Assembly: GCF_022440805.1 (NCBI RefSeq)
Contig: NZ_JAKNTK010000001.1
Coordinates: 868,001-932,000, forward strand
Source of the DNA: Holdemania massiliensis
GTDB lineage: Bacteria; Bacillota_I; Bacilli_A; Erysipelotrichales; Erysipelotrichaceae
Direction of reading: 5' to 3'
DNA: 64,000 nt
Position 1 is the first letter of the stretch. Every line of letters starts with the position of its first letter. Shown in pieces: positions 10,430-22,444 of this stretch. The notes under the pieces are model-generated. The model was not told the origin of the DNA and ran no database searches. It worked only from the letters and a program-made list of their open reading frames with translations. Both the position numbers and the translations under genes were made by a program.

Positions 10430-12778
10430 ATGGCAACTTTTTTGGATAAACTTTTTAATTACGATAAAAAACGACTGAAAGAAGTCGAGAAACGCGCTCA
10501 TGAAGTCGATGCGCTGGCATCTCAGATGGCAGGTCTGAGCGATGCGGAACTGAAAGCCAAAACCCCGCAGTTTCAGGAGCGGTTAAAGAACGGTGAGACT
10601 CTGGATGACTTACTTCCGGAAGCCTTCGCGGTTGTCCGCGAGGCGGCCAAGCGAGTGATTGGCGAATATCCGTATCTTGTTCAGCTGATGGGCGGCATTG
10701 TTCTGCATGGCGGCGATATCGCGGAAATGAAAACCGGTGAAGGTAAAACGCTGACCTCGGTTTTGCCGGTCTATCTGAACGCCTTGGATGGCCGCGGCGT
10801 GCATGTCGTCACGGTCAATGAATACCTGGCAGGCCGTGACGCCGAATGGATGGGACAGATTCACCGCTTCTTAGGCTTAACGGTCGGCTTAAATCTGCGT
10901 CAGCTGACCCCCGCTCAGAAACGGGCGGCTTACAACTGCGATATCACCTATACGACCAATGCGGAAGTCGGTTTTGATTATCTGCGTGACAACATGGTGA
11001 CGCGCGTTGAGGATCGCGTTCTGCGTCCGCTGAATTTTGCGCTGGTCGATGAAGTCGACTCGATCTTGGTCGATGAATCGCGGACGCCGCTGATTATTTC
11101 CGGCGGCCAGAAACAGACGGCTAACCTGTATATTCAGGCAGATCGTTTTGTGAAATCACTGAAAATTGACGAAGACTATGAGATCGACGTCAAAAGCAAG
11201 ACCGTACAGCTGACCGATTCCGGCGTCACCAAAGCGGAAAAAGCGTTCCGGGTAAAAAACCTGTACGAGCTTGATCATACGCAGCTGGTGCACCATATTT
11301 CCCAGGCCTTAAAGGCCAACTACATCATGATGAAGGATGTGGAATATGTCGTGGATAACGATGAGATCGTCATCGTTGACCAGTTCACCGGCCGTTTGAT
11401 GAAGGGCCGTGCTTATTCCGATGGTCTGCATCAGGCGATTGAAGCCAAGGAAGGCGTATCCATTAAACAGGAAACGACAACGCTGGCCACGATCACCTAT
11501 CAGAATTTCTTCCGCCTATACAACAAGCTGGCCGGCATGACCGGTACGGCAAAGACGGAAGAAGAGGAATTCTTAAGCATTTACAACATGCGCGTCATGG
11601 AAATCCCGACCAATCGGCCGGTTGCCCGTATCGACTATCCGGATGCGATCTTCGGCACCAAGAAGGCTAAATTTGAAGCTTTGGTCAATGAGGTCAAAGA
11701 ATGTCATGAAAAAGGTCAGCCTGTTCTGGTTGGCACGATCGCCGTGGAAACCAGTGAATTCATTGCGAAGATGTTAAAAGAACGCAAGATTCCACATGAA
11801 GTCCTGAATGCGAAAAACCATGCCAGAGAAGCGGAAATCATCAAAAAGGCAGGTCAGAAGGGTTCGGTAACGATTGCGACCAACATGGCCGGCCGTGGTA
11901 CCGATATCAAGCTGGGCGAAGGGGTCCGGGAACTTGGCGGTCTGGCGGTCATCGGTTCAGAACGGCATGAATCCCGCCGTATTGATAACCAGCTGCGCGG
12001 TCGTTCCGGCCGTCAGGGAGATCCGGGCTATTCCCGTTTCTATGTCTCGGTTCAGGATGATCTGATGGTGCGGTTCGGTTCGGAGAAGATGGAAAGCCTG
12101 TTCTCTCAGCTCGGCGATGTTCCGATTGAATCCAAGGTCGTGACCAAGTCGATCGGCAGCGCGCAGAAGCGCGTGGAAGGCGTGAACTTCGACGTGCGTA
12201 AAACCTTGCTGGAATATGATGATGTTCTGCGGCAGCAGCGTGAAATCATCTATGAACAGCGCAACTTCATTCTTGATCACGACGATGTCCATAGCATCGT
12301 GAAGGATATGTTTGACCGCGTTGTCAGCAATCTGGTCGCAGCCCATACGGAACACGATGGGAAGGAAGAACATGTCAATACCGCGGAACTGCTGGAATCG
12401 TTAGGCAAGATGGGCTTCCATGAAAGTCTGACGGAATCCGATCTGGAAGGCAAGAGTATTCCGGAGATCAGCGAGCTGTGCTGCAAAGCGGCTTGGGATG
12501 TCTATGAAGGCAAGATTGAGCCGATCAAGGTGCATGTCCTGCCGATTGAAAAGACGATGGTGTTAAAAGTTATCGACCGCAACTGGGTGGATCATATTGA
12601 TACCATGAGTAAGCTGCGCGACGGTATTCATCTGCGTTCATATGCCCAGTCCAACCCGCTGCAGGCGTATGTTTCCGAAGGCTATCAGCTGTTTGAAGAC
12701 ATGATGGCGCGAATTGCGCAGGAAGTTGTCACTTTCTGCCTGAATGTAAGAATTGTAATAGAGGAGCGTAAGAAATAA
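10430..12778 (+). CDS. secA: Preprotein translocase ATPase SecA
   Basis: A 782-residue motor that pushes Sec-dependent proteins through SecYEG. Walker A is MKTGEGKT (residues ~100-107), Walker B/DEAD region DEVDSILVDES (~205-215), and motif VI lies in QLRGRSGRQGDPG (~520). The ATG at 10430 sits behind GGAGGG; upstream in-frame codons have no such site and encode no SecA sequence. It ends without the C-terminal Cys-rich zinc tail found in many SecA proteins, which is common in shorter Gram-positive versions. It is followed 2 nt later by prfB, the usual secA-prfB order of Bacillota. The Sec system is needed for the many lipoproteins and the RHS toxin in this window. Confidence 0.97.
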   Translation: MATFLDKLFNYDKKRLKEVEKRAHEVDALASQMAGLSDAELKAKTPQFQERLKNGETLDDLLPEAFAVVREAAKRVIGEYPYLVQLMGGIVLHGGDIAEMKTGEGKTLTSVLPVYLNALDGRGVHVVTVNEYLAGRDAEWMGQIHRFLGLTVGLNLRQLTPAQKRAAYNCDITYTTNAEVGFDYLRDNMVTRVEDRVLRPLNFALVDEVDSILVDESRTPLIISGGQKQTANLYIQADRFVKSLKIDEDYEIDVKSKTVQLTDSGVTKAEKAFRVKNLYELDHTQLVHHISQALKANYIMMKDVEYVVDNDEIVIVDQFTGRLMKGRAYSDGLHQAIEAKEGVSIKQETTTLATITYQNFFRLYNKLAGMTGTAKTEEEEFLSIYNMRVMEIPTNRPVARIDYPDAIFGTKKAKFEALVNEVKECHEKGQPVLVGTIAVETSEFIAKMLKERKIPHEVLNAKNHAREAEIIKKAGQKGSVTIATNMAGRGTDIKLGEGVRELGGLAVIGSERHESRRIDNQLRGRSGRQGDPGYSRFYVSVQDDLMVRFGSEKMESLFSQLGDVPIESKVVTKSIGSAQKRVEGVNFDVRKTLLEYDDVLRQQREIIYEQRNFILDHDDVHSIVKDMFDRVVSNLVAAHTEHDGKEEHVNTAELLESLGKMGFHESLTESDLEGKSIPEISELCCKAAWDVYEGKIEPIKVHVLPIEKTMVLKVIDRNWVDHIDTMSKLRDGIHLRSYAQSNPLQAYVSEGYQLFEDMMARIAQEVVTFCLNVRIVIEERKK

Positions 12779-12780
12779 CG

Positions 12781-13882
12781 ATGGAACTTTATGAGATTCG
12801 ACAAGGCCTAACCGCTTCGGTAACGAAGTTAAAGCAGTTAGGCGACTCTCTTTGACTTAGCTGCAAAGCAAAAACAAATTGAAGAACTGGAAGCCAAGAT
12901 GAACGAGGAGCATTTCTGGGGCGATCCCAAAGCAGCCCAGAATGTCATTCGCCAATGCAACGGCATGAAAGAGTTGGAAGCTAAATATCATCAGATGGAA
13001 CAGGCTTTAGCCTCACTGCAGGAAACCGTAGATGAGCTGAACCAGAATTTTGATGAGGAACTGAAAGAGCTGTTGGATATGGAATATCAGGATACGCTCA
13101 GTCAGTTTGAAGAGTTTGAAGTCATGGTGCTGCTTTCGCATCCTTATGACAAAAACAATGCGATTCTGGAGCTGCATCCGGGAGCCGGGGGAACGGAAAG
13201 TCAGGACTGGGCAAGCATGCTTTATCGGATGTACTGCCGCTGGGCTGAACGGAAGGGCTATAAGGTTACCTTGCTGGACTACCAGGAAGGCGAAGAAGCC
13301 GGAATTAAATCGGCGAGCATTCTGATCGAGGGTGATATGGCCTACGGTTATCTGAAAGCGGAAAAGGGCGTGCACCGGCTGGTGCGGATTTCTCCGTTTG
13401 ATTCCTCCGGCCGTCGGCACACCTCGTTTGCTTCCCTGGATGTGATGCCGCAGTTCGCGGATGAAATTGAAATTACGATTGATGAAAAAGACCTGGACGT
13501 CGTAACGATGCGGGCCAGCGGAGCCGGCGGACAGCATATCAACAAGACCGACAGCGCTGTGCGCATGACGCACAAGCCGACCGGCATTGTGGTATCCTGC
13601 CAGACTGAGCGCAGTCAGATTCAGAACCGGGAACGCTGCATGAACATGCTGAAATCCAAGCTGTATCAGCGGATGATCGAAGAACAAGAAGCCAAGCTGG
13701 CAGCGATCCGCGGCGAACAGAAAAACATTGAATGGGGATCGCAGATCCGTTCCTATGTCTTCTGTCCTTATACCATGGTCAAGGATCATCGTACCGGCTA
13801 TGAAATGGGCAGTGTTCAGAATGTCATGGACGGCGATCTGGACGGCTTTATCTTCAGCTATCTCAAAAGTCAGATTCAGTAA
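12781..13882 (+). CDS. prfB: Peptide chain release factor 2, with programmed +1 frameshift
   Basis: RF2 (366 residues after frameshifting) recognises UGA and UAA stop codons. Translation starts at 12781 and runs 24 codons to CTT TGA C at 12850-12856, where the ribosome shifts +1 and continues at GAC (12854). Both halves join smoothly into LGDSL-DLAAKQ. The downstream frame carries the stop-recognition tripeptide SPF and the GGQ catalytic motif (residues 249-251, in [14 protein letters not shown]). This is the well-known autoregulatory frameshift: scarce RF2 lets the ribosome stall at UGA and shift. The gene follows secA by 2 nt and ends in a strong terminator. Confidence 0.96.
12850..12856 (+). 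other. Programmed +1 frameshift site in prfB
   Basis: CTT TGA C, the canonical slippery Leu codon before an in-frame UGA. The upstream internal Shine-Dalgarno-like element is only weakly represented (TTAGGCGA at 12838-12845) compared with the AGGGGG of E. coli. Confidence 0.95.
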
Positions 13883-13885
13883 TTT

Positions 13886-13918
13886 AAAAAGGTGTTTCAA
13901 AGCGAAGCACCTTTTTGA
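13886..13918 (+). terminator. Terminator of secA-prfB
   Basis: AAAAAGGTG (13886-13894) pairs with CACCTTTTT (13908-13916), 4 bp after the prfB stop. Confidence 0.85.
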
Positions 13919-14097
13919 TTGGATGCACTTGAAATCAGCGGAAAGAAAGACAAAAAGTCATTTAGGTTGGATGCCATAATTTTATTTTCTTTGGCATCCA
14001 GATTCTTTCAGAGATAAACTTAACATTTTTGTGTTTAAAATATAACCTAACCTATTCGCCCAATTGTAAACATTTCAAGCAAATTTATTTTCTTAAA

Positions 14098-14126
14098 TTA
14101 ACAACGGAACGAGCGAATGTTATAAT
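14098..14126 (+). promoter_or_regulatory. Sigma-A promoter of the 14155 lipoprotein gene
   Basis: TTAACA (14098-14103), 17-bp spacer, TATAAT (14121-14126): one mismatch from consensus in total. The predicted start lies about 20 bp upstream of the ATG. The AT-rich stretch 13917-14097 shows no gene. Confidence 0.75.
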
Positions 14127-14154
14127 CAAATTAACAAAGTGGAGGAAAAGCTTT

Positions 14155-15522
14155 ATGAAGTTAGGATGGAAAATTGTCAGTTTTTTGTTAGTCATAACCT
14201 TGATTTCTGGTTGTTCTGCGCAGACAACTCCGACAGCTCCAGGGGAATCGGCCGTGATCGCGGGAAAATTAAGTGATGGAACAACCTATGAAGCCAATGT
14301 GAAGTTAATCCGCTATTTGAATCAGGAACAGCTTCAGGAACTGTATGAATATGGCCTGACGATTGAAGAACAGGCAGTCGGAGCGGTCCAGATTGAAGCT
14401 GAGCTGAACAGACTGGAAGGTAGGGATACTTTAGATTTGGCAGAAGTTTGGGAAGCTTCATTTCAGAAGGCGGCAGAAGAGGCAGAAGCAGAACACGAAT
14501 CTTTGCGGATCTATCCGGGGGGCTGGCTGAACAGTATAAAACCATTAAGCGTGAATGAAAGCGGACAGGGATGGGTGCTGATCTCACAGGAAACGGAACC
14601 AACTTTAATGAATCTGTTTTATTCAGATAAAAATGAGGCAGAGAAACAGATTGTAATGGAAATTCCAGAACCTCAATCCGAGGTCTTGAAAGAAGACGGT
14701 GAGTTAAAGGTTGGGGAACCCTTCATGGCAGGCGATGTCGAACTCATCGTAGAAGAAATCAAGACCAGTTCGAGTGTGATGCTGTATCGGTGGGATGCTG
14801 GTTATCAAATGAATGAGGGTGAACAGGCGATTGGCCTGCGTGTAAAAATAAATAATCAGGAAAATTATGATTTGTCTATACTTGCTTTCAGTGCGGTTTA
14901 TGAAACAGATGCGGAGAAGTTAGGACGGGAAGTGGTAGCGGCAGAAAGGGCAGAAGGATTTGAGGTTCTTTCGGAAATTGCACCGCAGACGGAAGAGATC
15001 ATGAGGTTTATGATTAAAGTGGATACCAACACTCAGTCAACAGGCCGTTTAAAACTTGCGGTTAATGGTTATTGTTTCGGAATGGATTATACCCTGGGAG
15101 AAGAGCTGGATCGTTATCCCGTATATCAGGAAGGCGATGTGATCGAAACACCGCAGGATCGCCTGTCGATCAAAAAAATCAGCACGGTATTTCAACTGAA
15201 TCCTCCATCAACTACTGGTAATTATACTTATCTGAAAGCTGATCCGGATATGAAGTTGTATTCGATTGAAGGAACTTATGAAAATCTGGGCTCCGATTCT
15301 GTGCAAGTCGAGCAGCGCTTGGGAATTCTATGGCAGGAAAGAGCTGAGACGGAGTACGGGTGGGTTCTGATTCCCTCTGGAAATGATTTTGATACTACTA
15401 AAACTTGTGAATCTCAACAACAGTGCGACGTCGATCTCATTATTATGCTGAATGAAGAGCAGCTTCAGCATTTAGATAAGATCCGGATTGGCGTTGGAGA
15501 TCTTGTAGTTAAAGGGCAATAA
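14155..15522 (+). CDS. Lipoprotein of unknown function
   Basis: A 455-residue protein with a lipoprotein signal: positively charged start, hydrophobic stretch, lipobox LISGC with Cys21 as the acylated residue. The mature part is acidic, rich in Glu, and looks largely beta-stranded with two weakly similar halves (each with a 'P.hMAGDVEL / GDVIETPQDRLSIKKI' type beginning), resembling extracellular DUF4352-like beta sandwiches, but no family is recognised with certainty. The start is set by AGGAGG at 14140-14145 and the promoter immediately upstream. It is followed 92 bp later by another lipoprotein gene (15615) without an obvious terminator between them, so they may be co-transcribed. Confidence 0.8.
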   Translation: MKLGWKIVSFLLVITLISGCSAQTTPTAPGESAVIAGKLSDGTTYEANVKLIRYLNQEQLQELYEYGLTIEEQAVGAVQIEAELNRLEGRDTLDLAEVWEASFQKAAEEAEAEHESLRIYPGGWLNSIKPLSVNESGQGWVLISQETEPTLMNLFYSDKNEAEKQIVMEIPEPQSEVLKEDGELKVGEPFMAGDVELIVEEIKTSSSVMLYRWDAGYQMNEGEQAIGLRVKINNQENYDLSILAFSAVYETDAEKLGREVVAAERAEGFEVLSEIAPQTEEIMRFMIKVDTNTQSTGRLKLAVNGYCFGMDYTLGEELDRYPVYQEGDVIETPQDRLSIKKISTVFQLNPPSTTGNYTYLKADPDMKLYSIEGTYENLGSDSVQVEQRLGILWQERAETEYGWVLIPSGNDFDTTKTCESQQQCDVDLIIMLNEEQLQHLDKIRIGVGDLVVKGQ

Positions 15523-15614
15523 AGAAAAAACAATTAGGGAATGAATCGGAGTATTTAAGCAAAATCTGAGTGAACTGCTTTTGTTTGAAGCCGATTGCAA
15601 AAAGGAGAATAGGG

Positions 15615-16697
15615 ATGAAATTGCTGAAACTATCAATTTGGAGTATGATGCTGCTTCTTCTGTTTTCCGGATGCGGCGGAAATTCTACGATGAATAATCA
15701 GCTTGAGCCATTTTCTGATGTTCGTTATTTTGAAAAAGCTAAAAACCGCCGTATTTATCAACCTATGGAATACGTGCTTGAAGATATCAGTACCTACACG
15801 TTTAACGAAGGCACAATTCTGGTTGGTGCAGAAGAGCTTCAGAAGCAGATCCTGGAGAATGGAAAAAATCCGGGATTGGGGATCCGATCACTGCATAAGC
15901 AGGGAATTACTGGAAAAGGCGTGCGTGTTGCGATCCTAGATCAACCGCTTTTTCTGGACCATCCGGAATATTCAGATACCATAGCAGCGTATTATGATAC
16001 AGGCTGCGGTCCGCAAGCCATGAGTTCAATGCATGGTCCGGCAGTACTCAGCATTCTTGCCGGCAAAAACATTGGTGTCGCTCCTGATGCTCAGGTATTT
16101 TATGCCGCAGTGCCCAGTTGGAATCAGGACAGCGGATATTATGCCAAGGGATTGCAATGGATTATGGATATGAATAAAATGCTTCCGGCCGAGGATAAAA
16201 TTCGCGTTGTTTCCGTTTCCGCAGCTCCTTCCGGGAAAGGATCAGATTTTTCATTAAATACAGAATTGTGGGAAGAAACCGTGCATTCCGCCCAGGCAGA
16301 AGGAATTCTTGTTCTGGATTGCGATCCTGATTCATTGATTAGTGCAGCGGTTTGTGATCCAAACCACCCCGAAGAAGCGGCTTGGTGCTCCGGCGGTTTT
16401 CTATCCCATTCCCAACCACTTGCACCAGGTTTTGTTGGGGTTCCGGCTGCCCGTCGGACTGTGGCTGAAGAGTATATTGAAGGTTCCTTCAGTTATGCCT
16501 ACATGGGTAATGGAGGACTCAGTCTGGGAATTCCGTATGCTGTCGGAATTCTGGCCTTGGGCTGGCAGGTCAATCCCGTATTAAGCGGAGAAGAAATGCT
16601 TCGACTGCTTTCAGATACCGCAGAAGTAGGAAAAGATGGCAGTCGGATTGCCAACCCGGCAAGCTTTATTACGGCAGTGGAAAAAACAAAAAAGTAA
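15615..16697 (+). CDS. Subtilase-like lipoprotein with divergent catalytic motifs
   Basis: A 360-residue lipoprotein (lipobox LFSGC, Cys20) with an S8 subtilisin-like domain from ~90 to ~350. Asp109 lies in GVRVAILDQ, His140 in SSMHGPAVLSILAG (usual form HGTHVAG) and Ser303 in GGLSLGIPYAVG (usual form GTSMAAPHVAG). The three catalytic residues are therefore in place but two of the three surrounding motifs are unusual. It would act outside the membrane. The ATG at 15615 is preferred because AAGGAG precedes it and the signal sequence begins there; an upstream codon at 15570 has no support. The structural order Asp-His-Ser and the spacing fit the family. Activity and substrate are unknown. Confidence 0.82.
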   Translation: MKLLKLSIWSMMLLLLFSGCGGNSTMNNQLEPFSDVRYFEKAKNRRIYQPMEYVLEDISTYTFNEGTILVGAEELQKQILENGKNPGLGIRSLHKQGITGKGVRVAILDQPLFLDHPEYSDTIAAYYDTGCGPQAMSSMHGPAVLSILAGKNIGVAPDAQVFYAAVPSWNQDSGYYAKGLQWIMDMNKMLPAEDKIRVVSVSAAPSGKGSDFSLNTELWEETVHSAQAEGILVLDCDPDSLISAAVCDPNHPEEAAWCSGGFLSHSQPLAPGFVGVPAARRTVAEEYIEGSFSYAYMGNGGLSLGIPYAVGILALGWQVNPVLSGEEMLRLLSDTAEVGKDGSRIANPASFITAVEKTKK

Positions 16698-16716
16698 GAT
16701 TATTTTGTGTAACCGG

Positions 16717-16745
16717 TTGCATTCTAAAATCTGCTGTGATATCAT
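16717..16745 (+). promoter_or_regulatory. Predicted promoter of the beta-glucoside operon
   Basis: TTGCAT (16717-16722), 17-bp spacer, TATCAT (16740-16745). Transcription from here would begin just ahead of the RAT element at 16760. Confidence 0.45.
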
Positions 16746-16759
16746 GAAAATAGTTTTAG

Positions 16760-16788
16760 GGATGGTCATTGTGGATACAAGCTTAACC
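16760..16788 (+). promoter_or_regulatory. RAT: ribonucleic antiterminator site for the LicT-type regulator
   Basis: A 29-nt element starting GGATGGTCATT and ending AAGCTTAACC. It has the length and ends of the LicT/SacT/BglG RAT (consensus begins GGATTGTTACT and ends GGCAAAACC) and contains a small TTGT/ACAA stem. Its last four bases, AACC, are also the first bases of the terminator stem at 16785, the classical mutually exclusive arrangement. The gene two positions downstream encodes the matching RNA-binding antiterminator. Confidence 0.72.
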
Positions 16789-16824
16789 CGTTTGAAAAAC
16801 ATTTGTTTTTTGAGCGGGTTTTTT
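16785..16824 (+). terminator. Conditional terminator overlapping the RAT
   Basis: AACCCG (16785-16790) pairs with CGGGTT (16815-16820), extended by partly pairing A/T sequence, and followed by TTTTTTG. It would also end transcription of the upstream subtilase gene. Binding of the antiterminator to the RAT should prevent its formation. Confidence 0.75.
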
Positions 16825-16846
16825 GTTTGCAGAGGAGGAATAGGAC

Positions 16847-17794
16847 ATGAATCTTGGGATTATGGGGTCGGGCAATATTGTGTCAGCCATGATTACAATG
16901 TTTCAAGCAACAAACCGCTATCATTGTCCAGCATTGTACTGCCGCAGCGTCAGTGCTGAAAGAGGAAAGGCAATTGTGCAGAAAAATCATATCGATACTC
17001 TCTGTACTGATCCGGATGAATTTTTAAGGGATGATCGTTTTGATACCGTCTATGTTGCTGTTGCGAATCAATATCATTATGAATATGTAAAAAAATGTCT
17101 TTTGGCCAATAAACATGTCCTGTGTGAAAAGCCGTTTACCACATCATTCACAGAGGCCATAGAATTAATCGAGTTGGCTAGAAAGCAAGGGTTGATGATG
17201 GCTGAAATATCCAGAAGCGTGATGACAAGCAACTTTGGAAAAATAAAAGCCCAGTTATCGGAAATTGGGGAAGTTAGACTGGTTTCCACTAATTTATCGC
17301 ATTATTCACGACAGTATGACGCTTATCTAAAAGGTCAGATTTCGCCGGTTTTTGATGCTCAATTTGGCGGAGCACTGAGAGATTTCGGTATTTATACACT
17401 GCACTTTCTCATTGGCCTGTTTGGCGAGCCGCAGACACTGCAGTATCACGCTCTGTCAGGATTTAACGGAGTAGATTTGAGCGGAGTATTGCTGCTGAAA
17501 TATCCACAGTTCACAGCCGTCAATACTCTGTCAAAATGTTCTAACGGACAGCCTTATTGTCTTATACAAGGGGAGAAGGGTTATCTTTACTGCAACAGCG
17601 CGCCGATGTATTGTGAAAAGGCGCAACTGGTTCTTAATCAGAAAAAACCGACGGAGGTCTGCGGCACAGCTGATTACAATGATGAATTATGCAGACTCGC
17701 AGACTTGTTTGAAAACAGAGAAATAAAGCTGCTTGAGCAGGCTATGCAGGAAACACTAATTTGTATAAAACTGATAGAAAGGGGAAAAAAATGA
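16847..17794 (+). CDS. Gfo/Idh/MocA-family NAD(P)-dependent oxidoreductase
   Basis: A 315-residue cytoplasmic dehydrogenase. The Rossmann fold starts at once (LGIMGSGNI, residues 3-11) and the family signature CEKPF lies near residues 94-98. The C-terminal alpha/beta dimerisation and substrate domain follows, though the usual catalytic Lys-x-x-x-Asp-x-x-His pattern is represented by DFGIYTLHF near 180-190. Family members oxidise or reduce sugars or cyclitols. It is the first gene after the RAT switch and overlaps the LicT-like gene by 4 nt (ATGA), so it belongs to the beta-glucoside operon. It could modify the glucoside or its phosphate. The exact reaction cannot be stated. Confidence 0.85.
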   Translation: MNLGIMGSGNIVSAMITMFQATNRYHCPALYCRSVSAERGKAIVQKNHIDTLCTDPDEFLRDDRFDTVYVAVANQYHYEYVKKCLLANKHVLCEKPFTTSFTEAIELIELARKQGLMMAEISRSVMTSNFGKIKAQLSEIGEVRLVSTNLSHYSRQYDAYLKGQISPVFDAQFGGALRDFGIYTLHFLIGLFGEPQTLQYHALSGFNGVDLSGVLLLKYPQFTAVNTLSKCSNGQPYCLIQGEKGYLYCNSAPMYCEKAQLVLNQKKPTEVCGTADYNDELCRLADLFENREIKLLEQAMQETLICIKLIERGKK

Positions 17795-18666
17795 AAATTC
17801 ATCGGATCTTAACCAACAATGCCGCTGTTGTTATCAATGAAAATGGCAATGATCAAATTGTCTGTGGAAAAGGTATCGCTTATAAAAAGAAATGCGGTGA
17901 AGAGATTGATCCCACATTAGTCACACAGATGTTTGTGATGATGCCGGACAGTAAGCTGTTCAGCCAATTAGAACAGCTGTTAACCGATATCCCTTTAGAT
18001 TATGTGATTTTAAGCCATGAAATTGTCAAGATGGCACGGGTCAGTATGGGACTCAAATTAAGCGACAGCTTGATCATTTCTCTAGCTGATCATATCTACG
18101 GAACAATGCGTCGTTATCGAGAAGGTTTCAGCATTTCTAATGGTTTGATGTGGGAAATTCAGCGTTTCTATGAGAAAGAATATGAAATCGGTCTACTTGC
18201 AAAAGAAATGATTGAAAAGAAATTTCAAATTGAGCTTCCTTTGGATGAAGCGGCTTATATTGCTATGCATATCGTCAATGCTGAAACCAAAGATTCAACC
18301 TTGGATGAAACAATGAGAATCACGAAACTGATTCAGGATATCATCAAGATCATCCGAATGTTCTTCAAAGTGGAACTTGATGAGAGTTCGGGTTATTATT
18401 ACCGCTTTATTACTCATTTAAAATACTTTGCTAGAAGAATTCTAAGGAATGAGGAAGTCGGTGAGCAGGATAACAGTGAACTTTCCAAGCTCATTTTTGA
18501 GAAATATAAAAGTGCTTATGCTTGTTCAGAGAAAATCGAACAATTTCTCTTAGATAAATTTGATTATCGGATTTCAGATGAGGAGAAGATGTATCTTACA
18601 ATCCATATTCATTCCGCAGTTACAAAAAGCGCTATTCAAAGAAAGGAGGGACATTCAGAACGCTGA
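17791..18666 (+). CDS. licT: LicT/BglG-family transcriptional antiterminator
   Basis: A 291-residue RNA-binding regulator. It has the short N-terminal co-antiterminator domain (~1-56, with NNAAVVINENG and CGKGIAYKKK segments) and two PRD domains (~70-170 and ~175-280), whose histidines (for example YVILSHEI, YIAMHIVN, FITHLKYF, YLTIHIHS) are phosphorylated by the PTS. When its sugar is present it binds the RAT RNA and allows read-through of the overlapping terminator. The RAT/terminator pair lies at 16760-16824, ahead of the operon that includes this gene, so it is autoregulated. It starts within the stop of the previous gene behind an AAAGGGG site, and is followed by the EIIBCA permease gene it presumably controls. 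Confidence 0.92.
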   Translation: MKIHRILTNNAAVVINENGNDQIVCGKGIAYKKKCGEEIDPTLVTQMFVMMPDSKLFSQLEQLLTDIPLDYVILSHEIVKMARVSMGLKLSDSLIISLADHIYGTMRRYREGFSISNGLMWEIQRFYEKEYEIGLLAKEMIEKKFQIELPLDEAAYIAMHIVNAETKDSTLDETMRITKLIQDIIKIIRMFFKVELDESSGYYYRFITHLKYFARRILRNEEVGEQDNSELSKLIFEKYKSAYACSEKIEQFLLDKFDYRISDEEKMYLTIHIHSAVTKSAIQRKEGHSER

Positions 18667-18696
18667 GCGGAAATTGAGATATACTTGGAAAAGGAA

Positions 18697-18723
18697 GGAT
18701 GGTTACATTAAGTTGGCTTTACC
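18697..18723 (+). promoter_or_regulatory. Second, weaker RAT-like sequence ahead of the EIIBCA gene
   Basis: GGATGGTTAC (18697-18706) and GGCTTTACC (18715-18723) resemble the two arms of a RAT, but the element is 27 nt. The only following hairpin (TTTTTCA/TGAAAAA, 18727-18744) has no GC stem or T tract. It may be a decayed or alternative antiterminator site, or chance. Confidence 0.3.
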
Positions 18724-18767
18724 TCATTTTTCAAACCTGAAAAAATTTGAAAAGGAGGAAAATTTAG

Positions 18768-22068
<3,301 letters not shown>

Positions 22069-22176
22069 GCAGCATTGAATTCCAACTAGTTGAAATTTGA
22101 TGACCTGAATAAATATTTATTCTTAAGATAAGGGCCTGATTTCTGCTTGCTTCCTTAAATGTAATCAGTTTATTAT

Positions 22177-22215
22177 AAAAGTCGTTTTCGATTCTTTCAG
22201 GGAACGGCTTTTATT
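22177..22215 (+). terminator. Terminator of the beta-glucoside operon
   Basis: AAAAGTCGTT (22177-22186) pairs with AACGGCTTTT (22203-22212) with one G-U, followed by a T-rich tail. The remaining gap to 22444 has a second weak hairpin (AAAAGAG/CTCTTTT, ~22254-22278) and the promoter region of the next operon. Confidence 0.75.
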
Positions 22216-22352
22216 GTAAAAATGGAAATTCAAAATATACCCTATTTTACGTAAAAGAGCGATTCATTCACTCTTTTGATTAAGGCAGAAAAGGAATCAG
22301 TCTTGGGAAAAGCGTAAGTGAATGCTCTTGCGAGCGGAAAAGAAAAAGACAA

Positions 22353-22366
22353 TGAAAACGCTTGCG
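22353..22366. promoter_or_regulatory. cre-like / LacI-family operator
   Basis: TGAAAACGCTTGCG matches the left half and centre of the CcpA cre consensus (TGWAANCGNTNWCA) but not the final CA. It lies directly upstream of the -35 box of the fructokinase promoter. A second CTTGCG occurs ~35 bp upstream (22327-22332). It could be bound by CcpA or by a sucrose/fructose LacI-type repressor. Confidence 0.4.
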
Positions 22367-22374
22367 ATTAGTGT

Positions 22375-22402
22375 TTGGGAAAAGTTCGGTTCGTGATAGA
22401 AT
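22375..22402 (+). promoter_or_regulatory. Predicted promoter of fructokinase operon
   Basis: TTGGGA (22375-22380), 16-bp spacer, TAGAAT (22397-22402), with start predicted ~35 bp upstream of the ATG. Confidence 0.45.
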
Positions 22403-22444
22403 AAGATAGGAGAGACTCATGATCTTAGGCAGGAGGAACTAAAG

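Noticed and set aside
13013..13900. 295-codon open frame opposite prfB
   Set aside because: It is antisense to a well-supported release factor gene, has no ribosome site and no recognisable protein; an open frame caused by codon bias.
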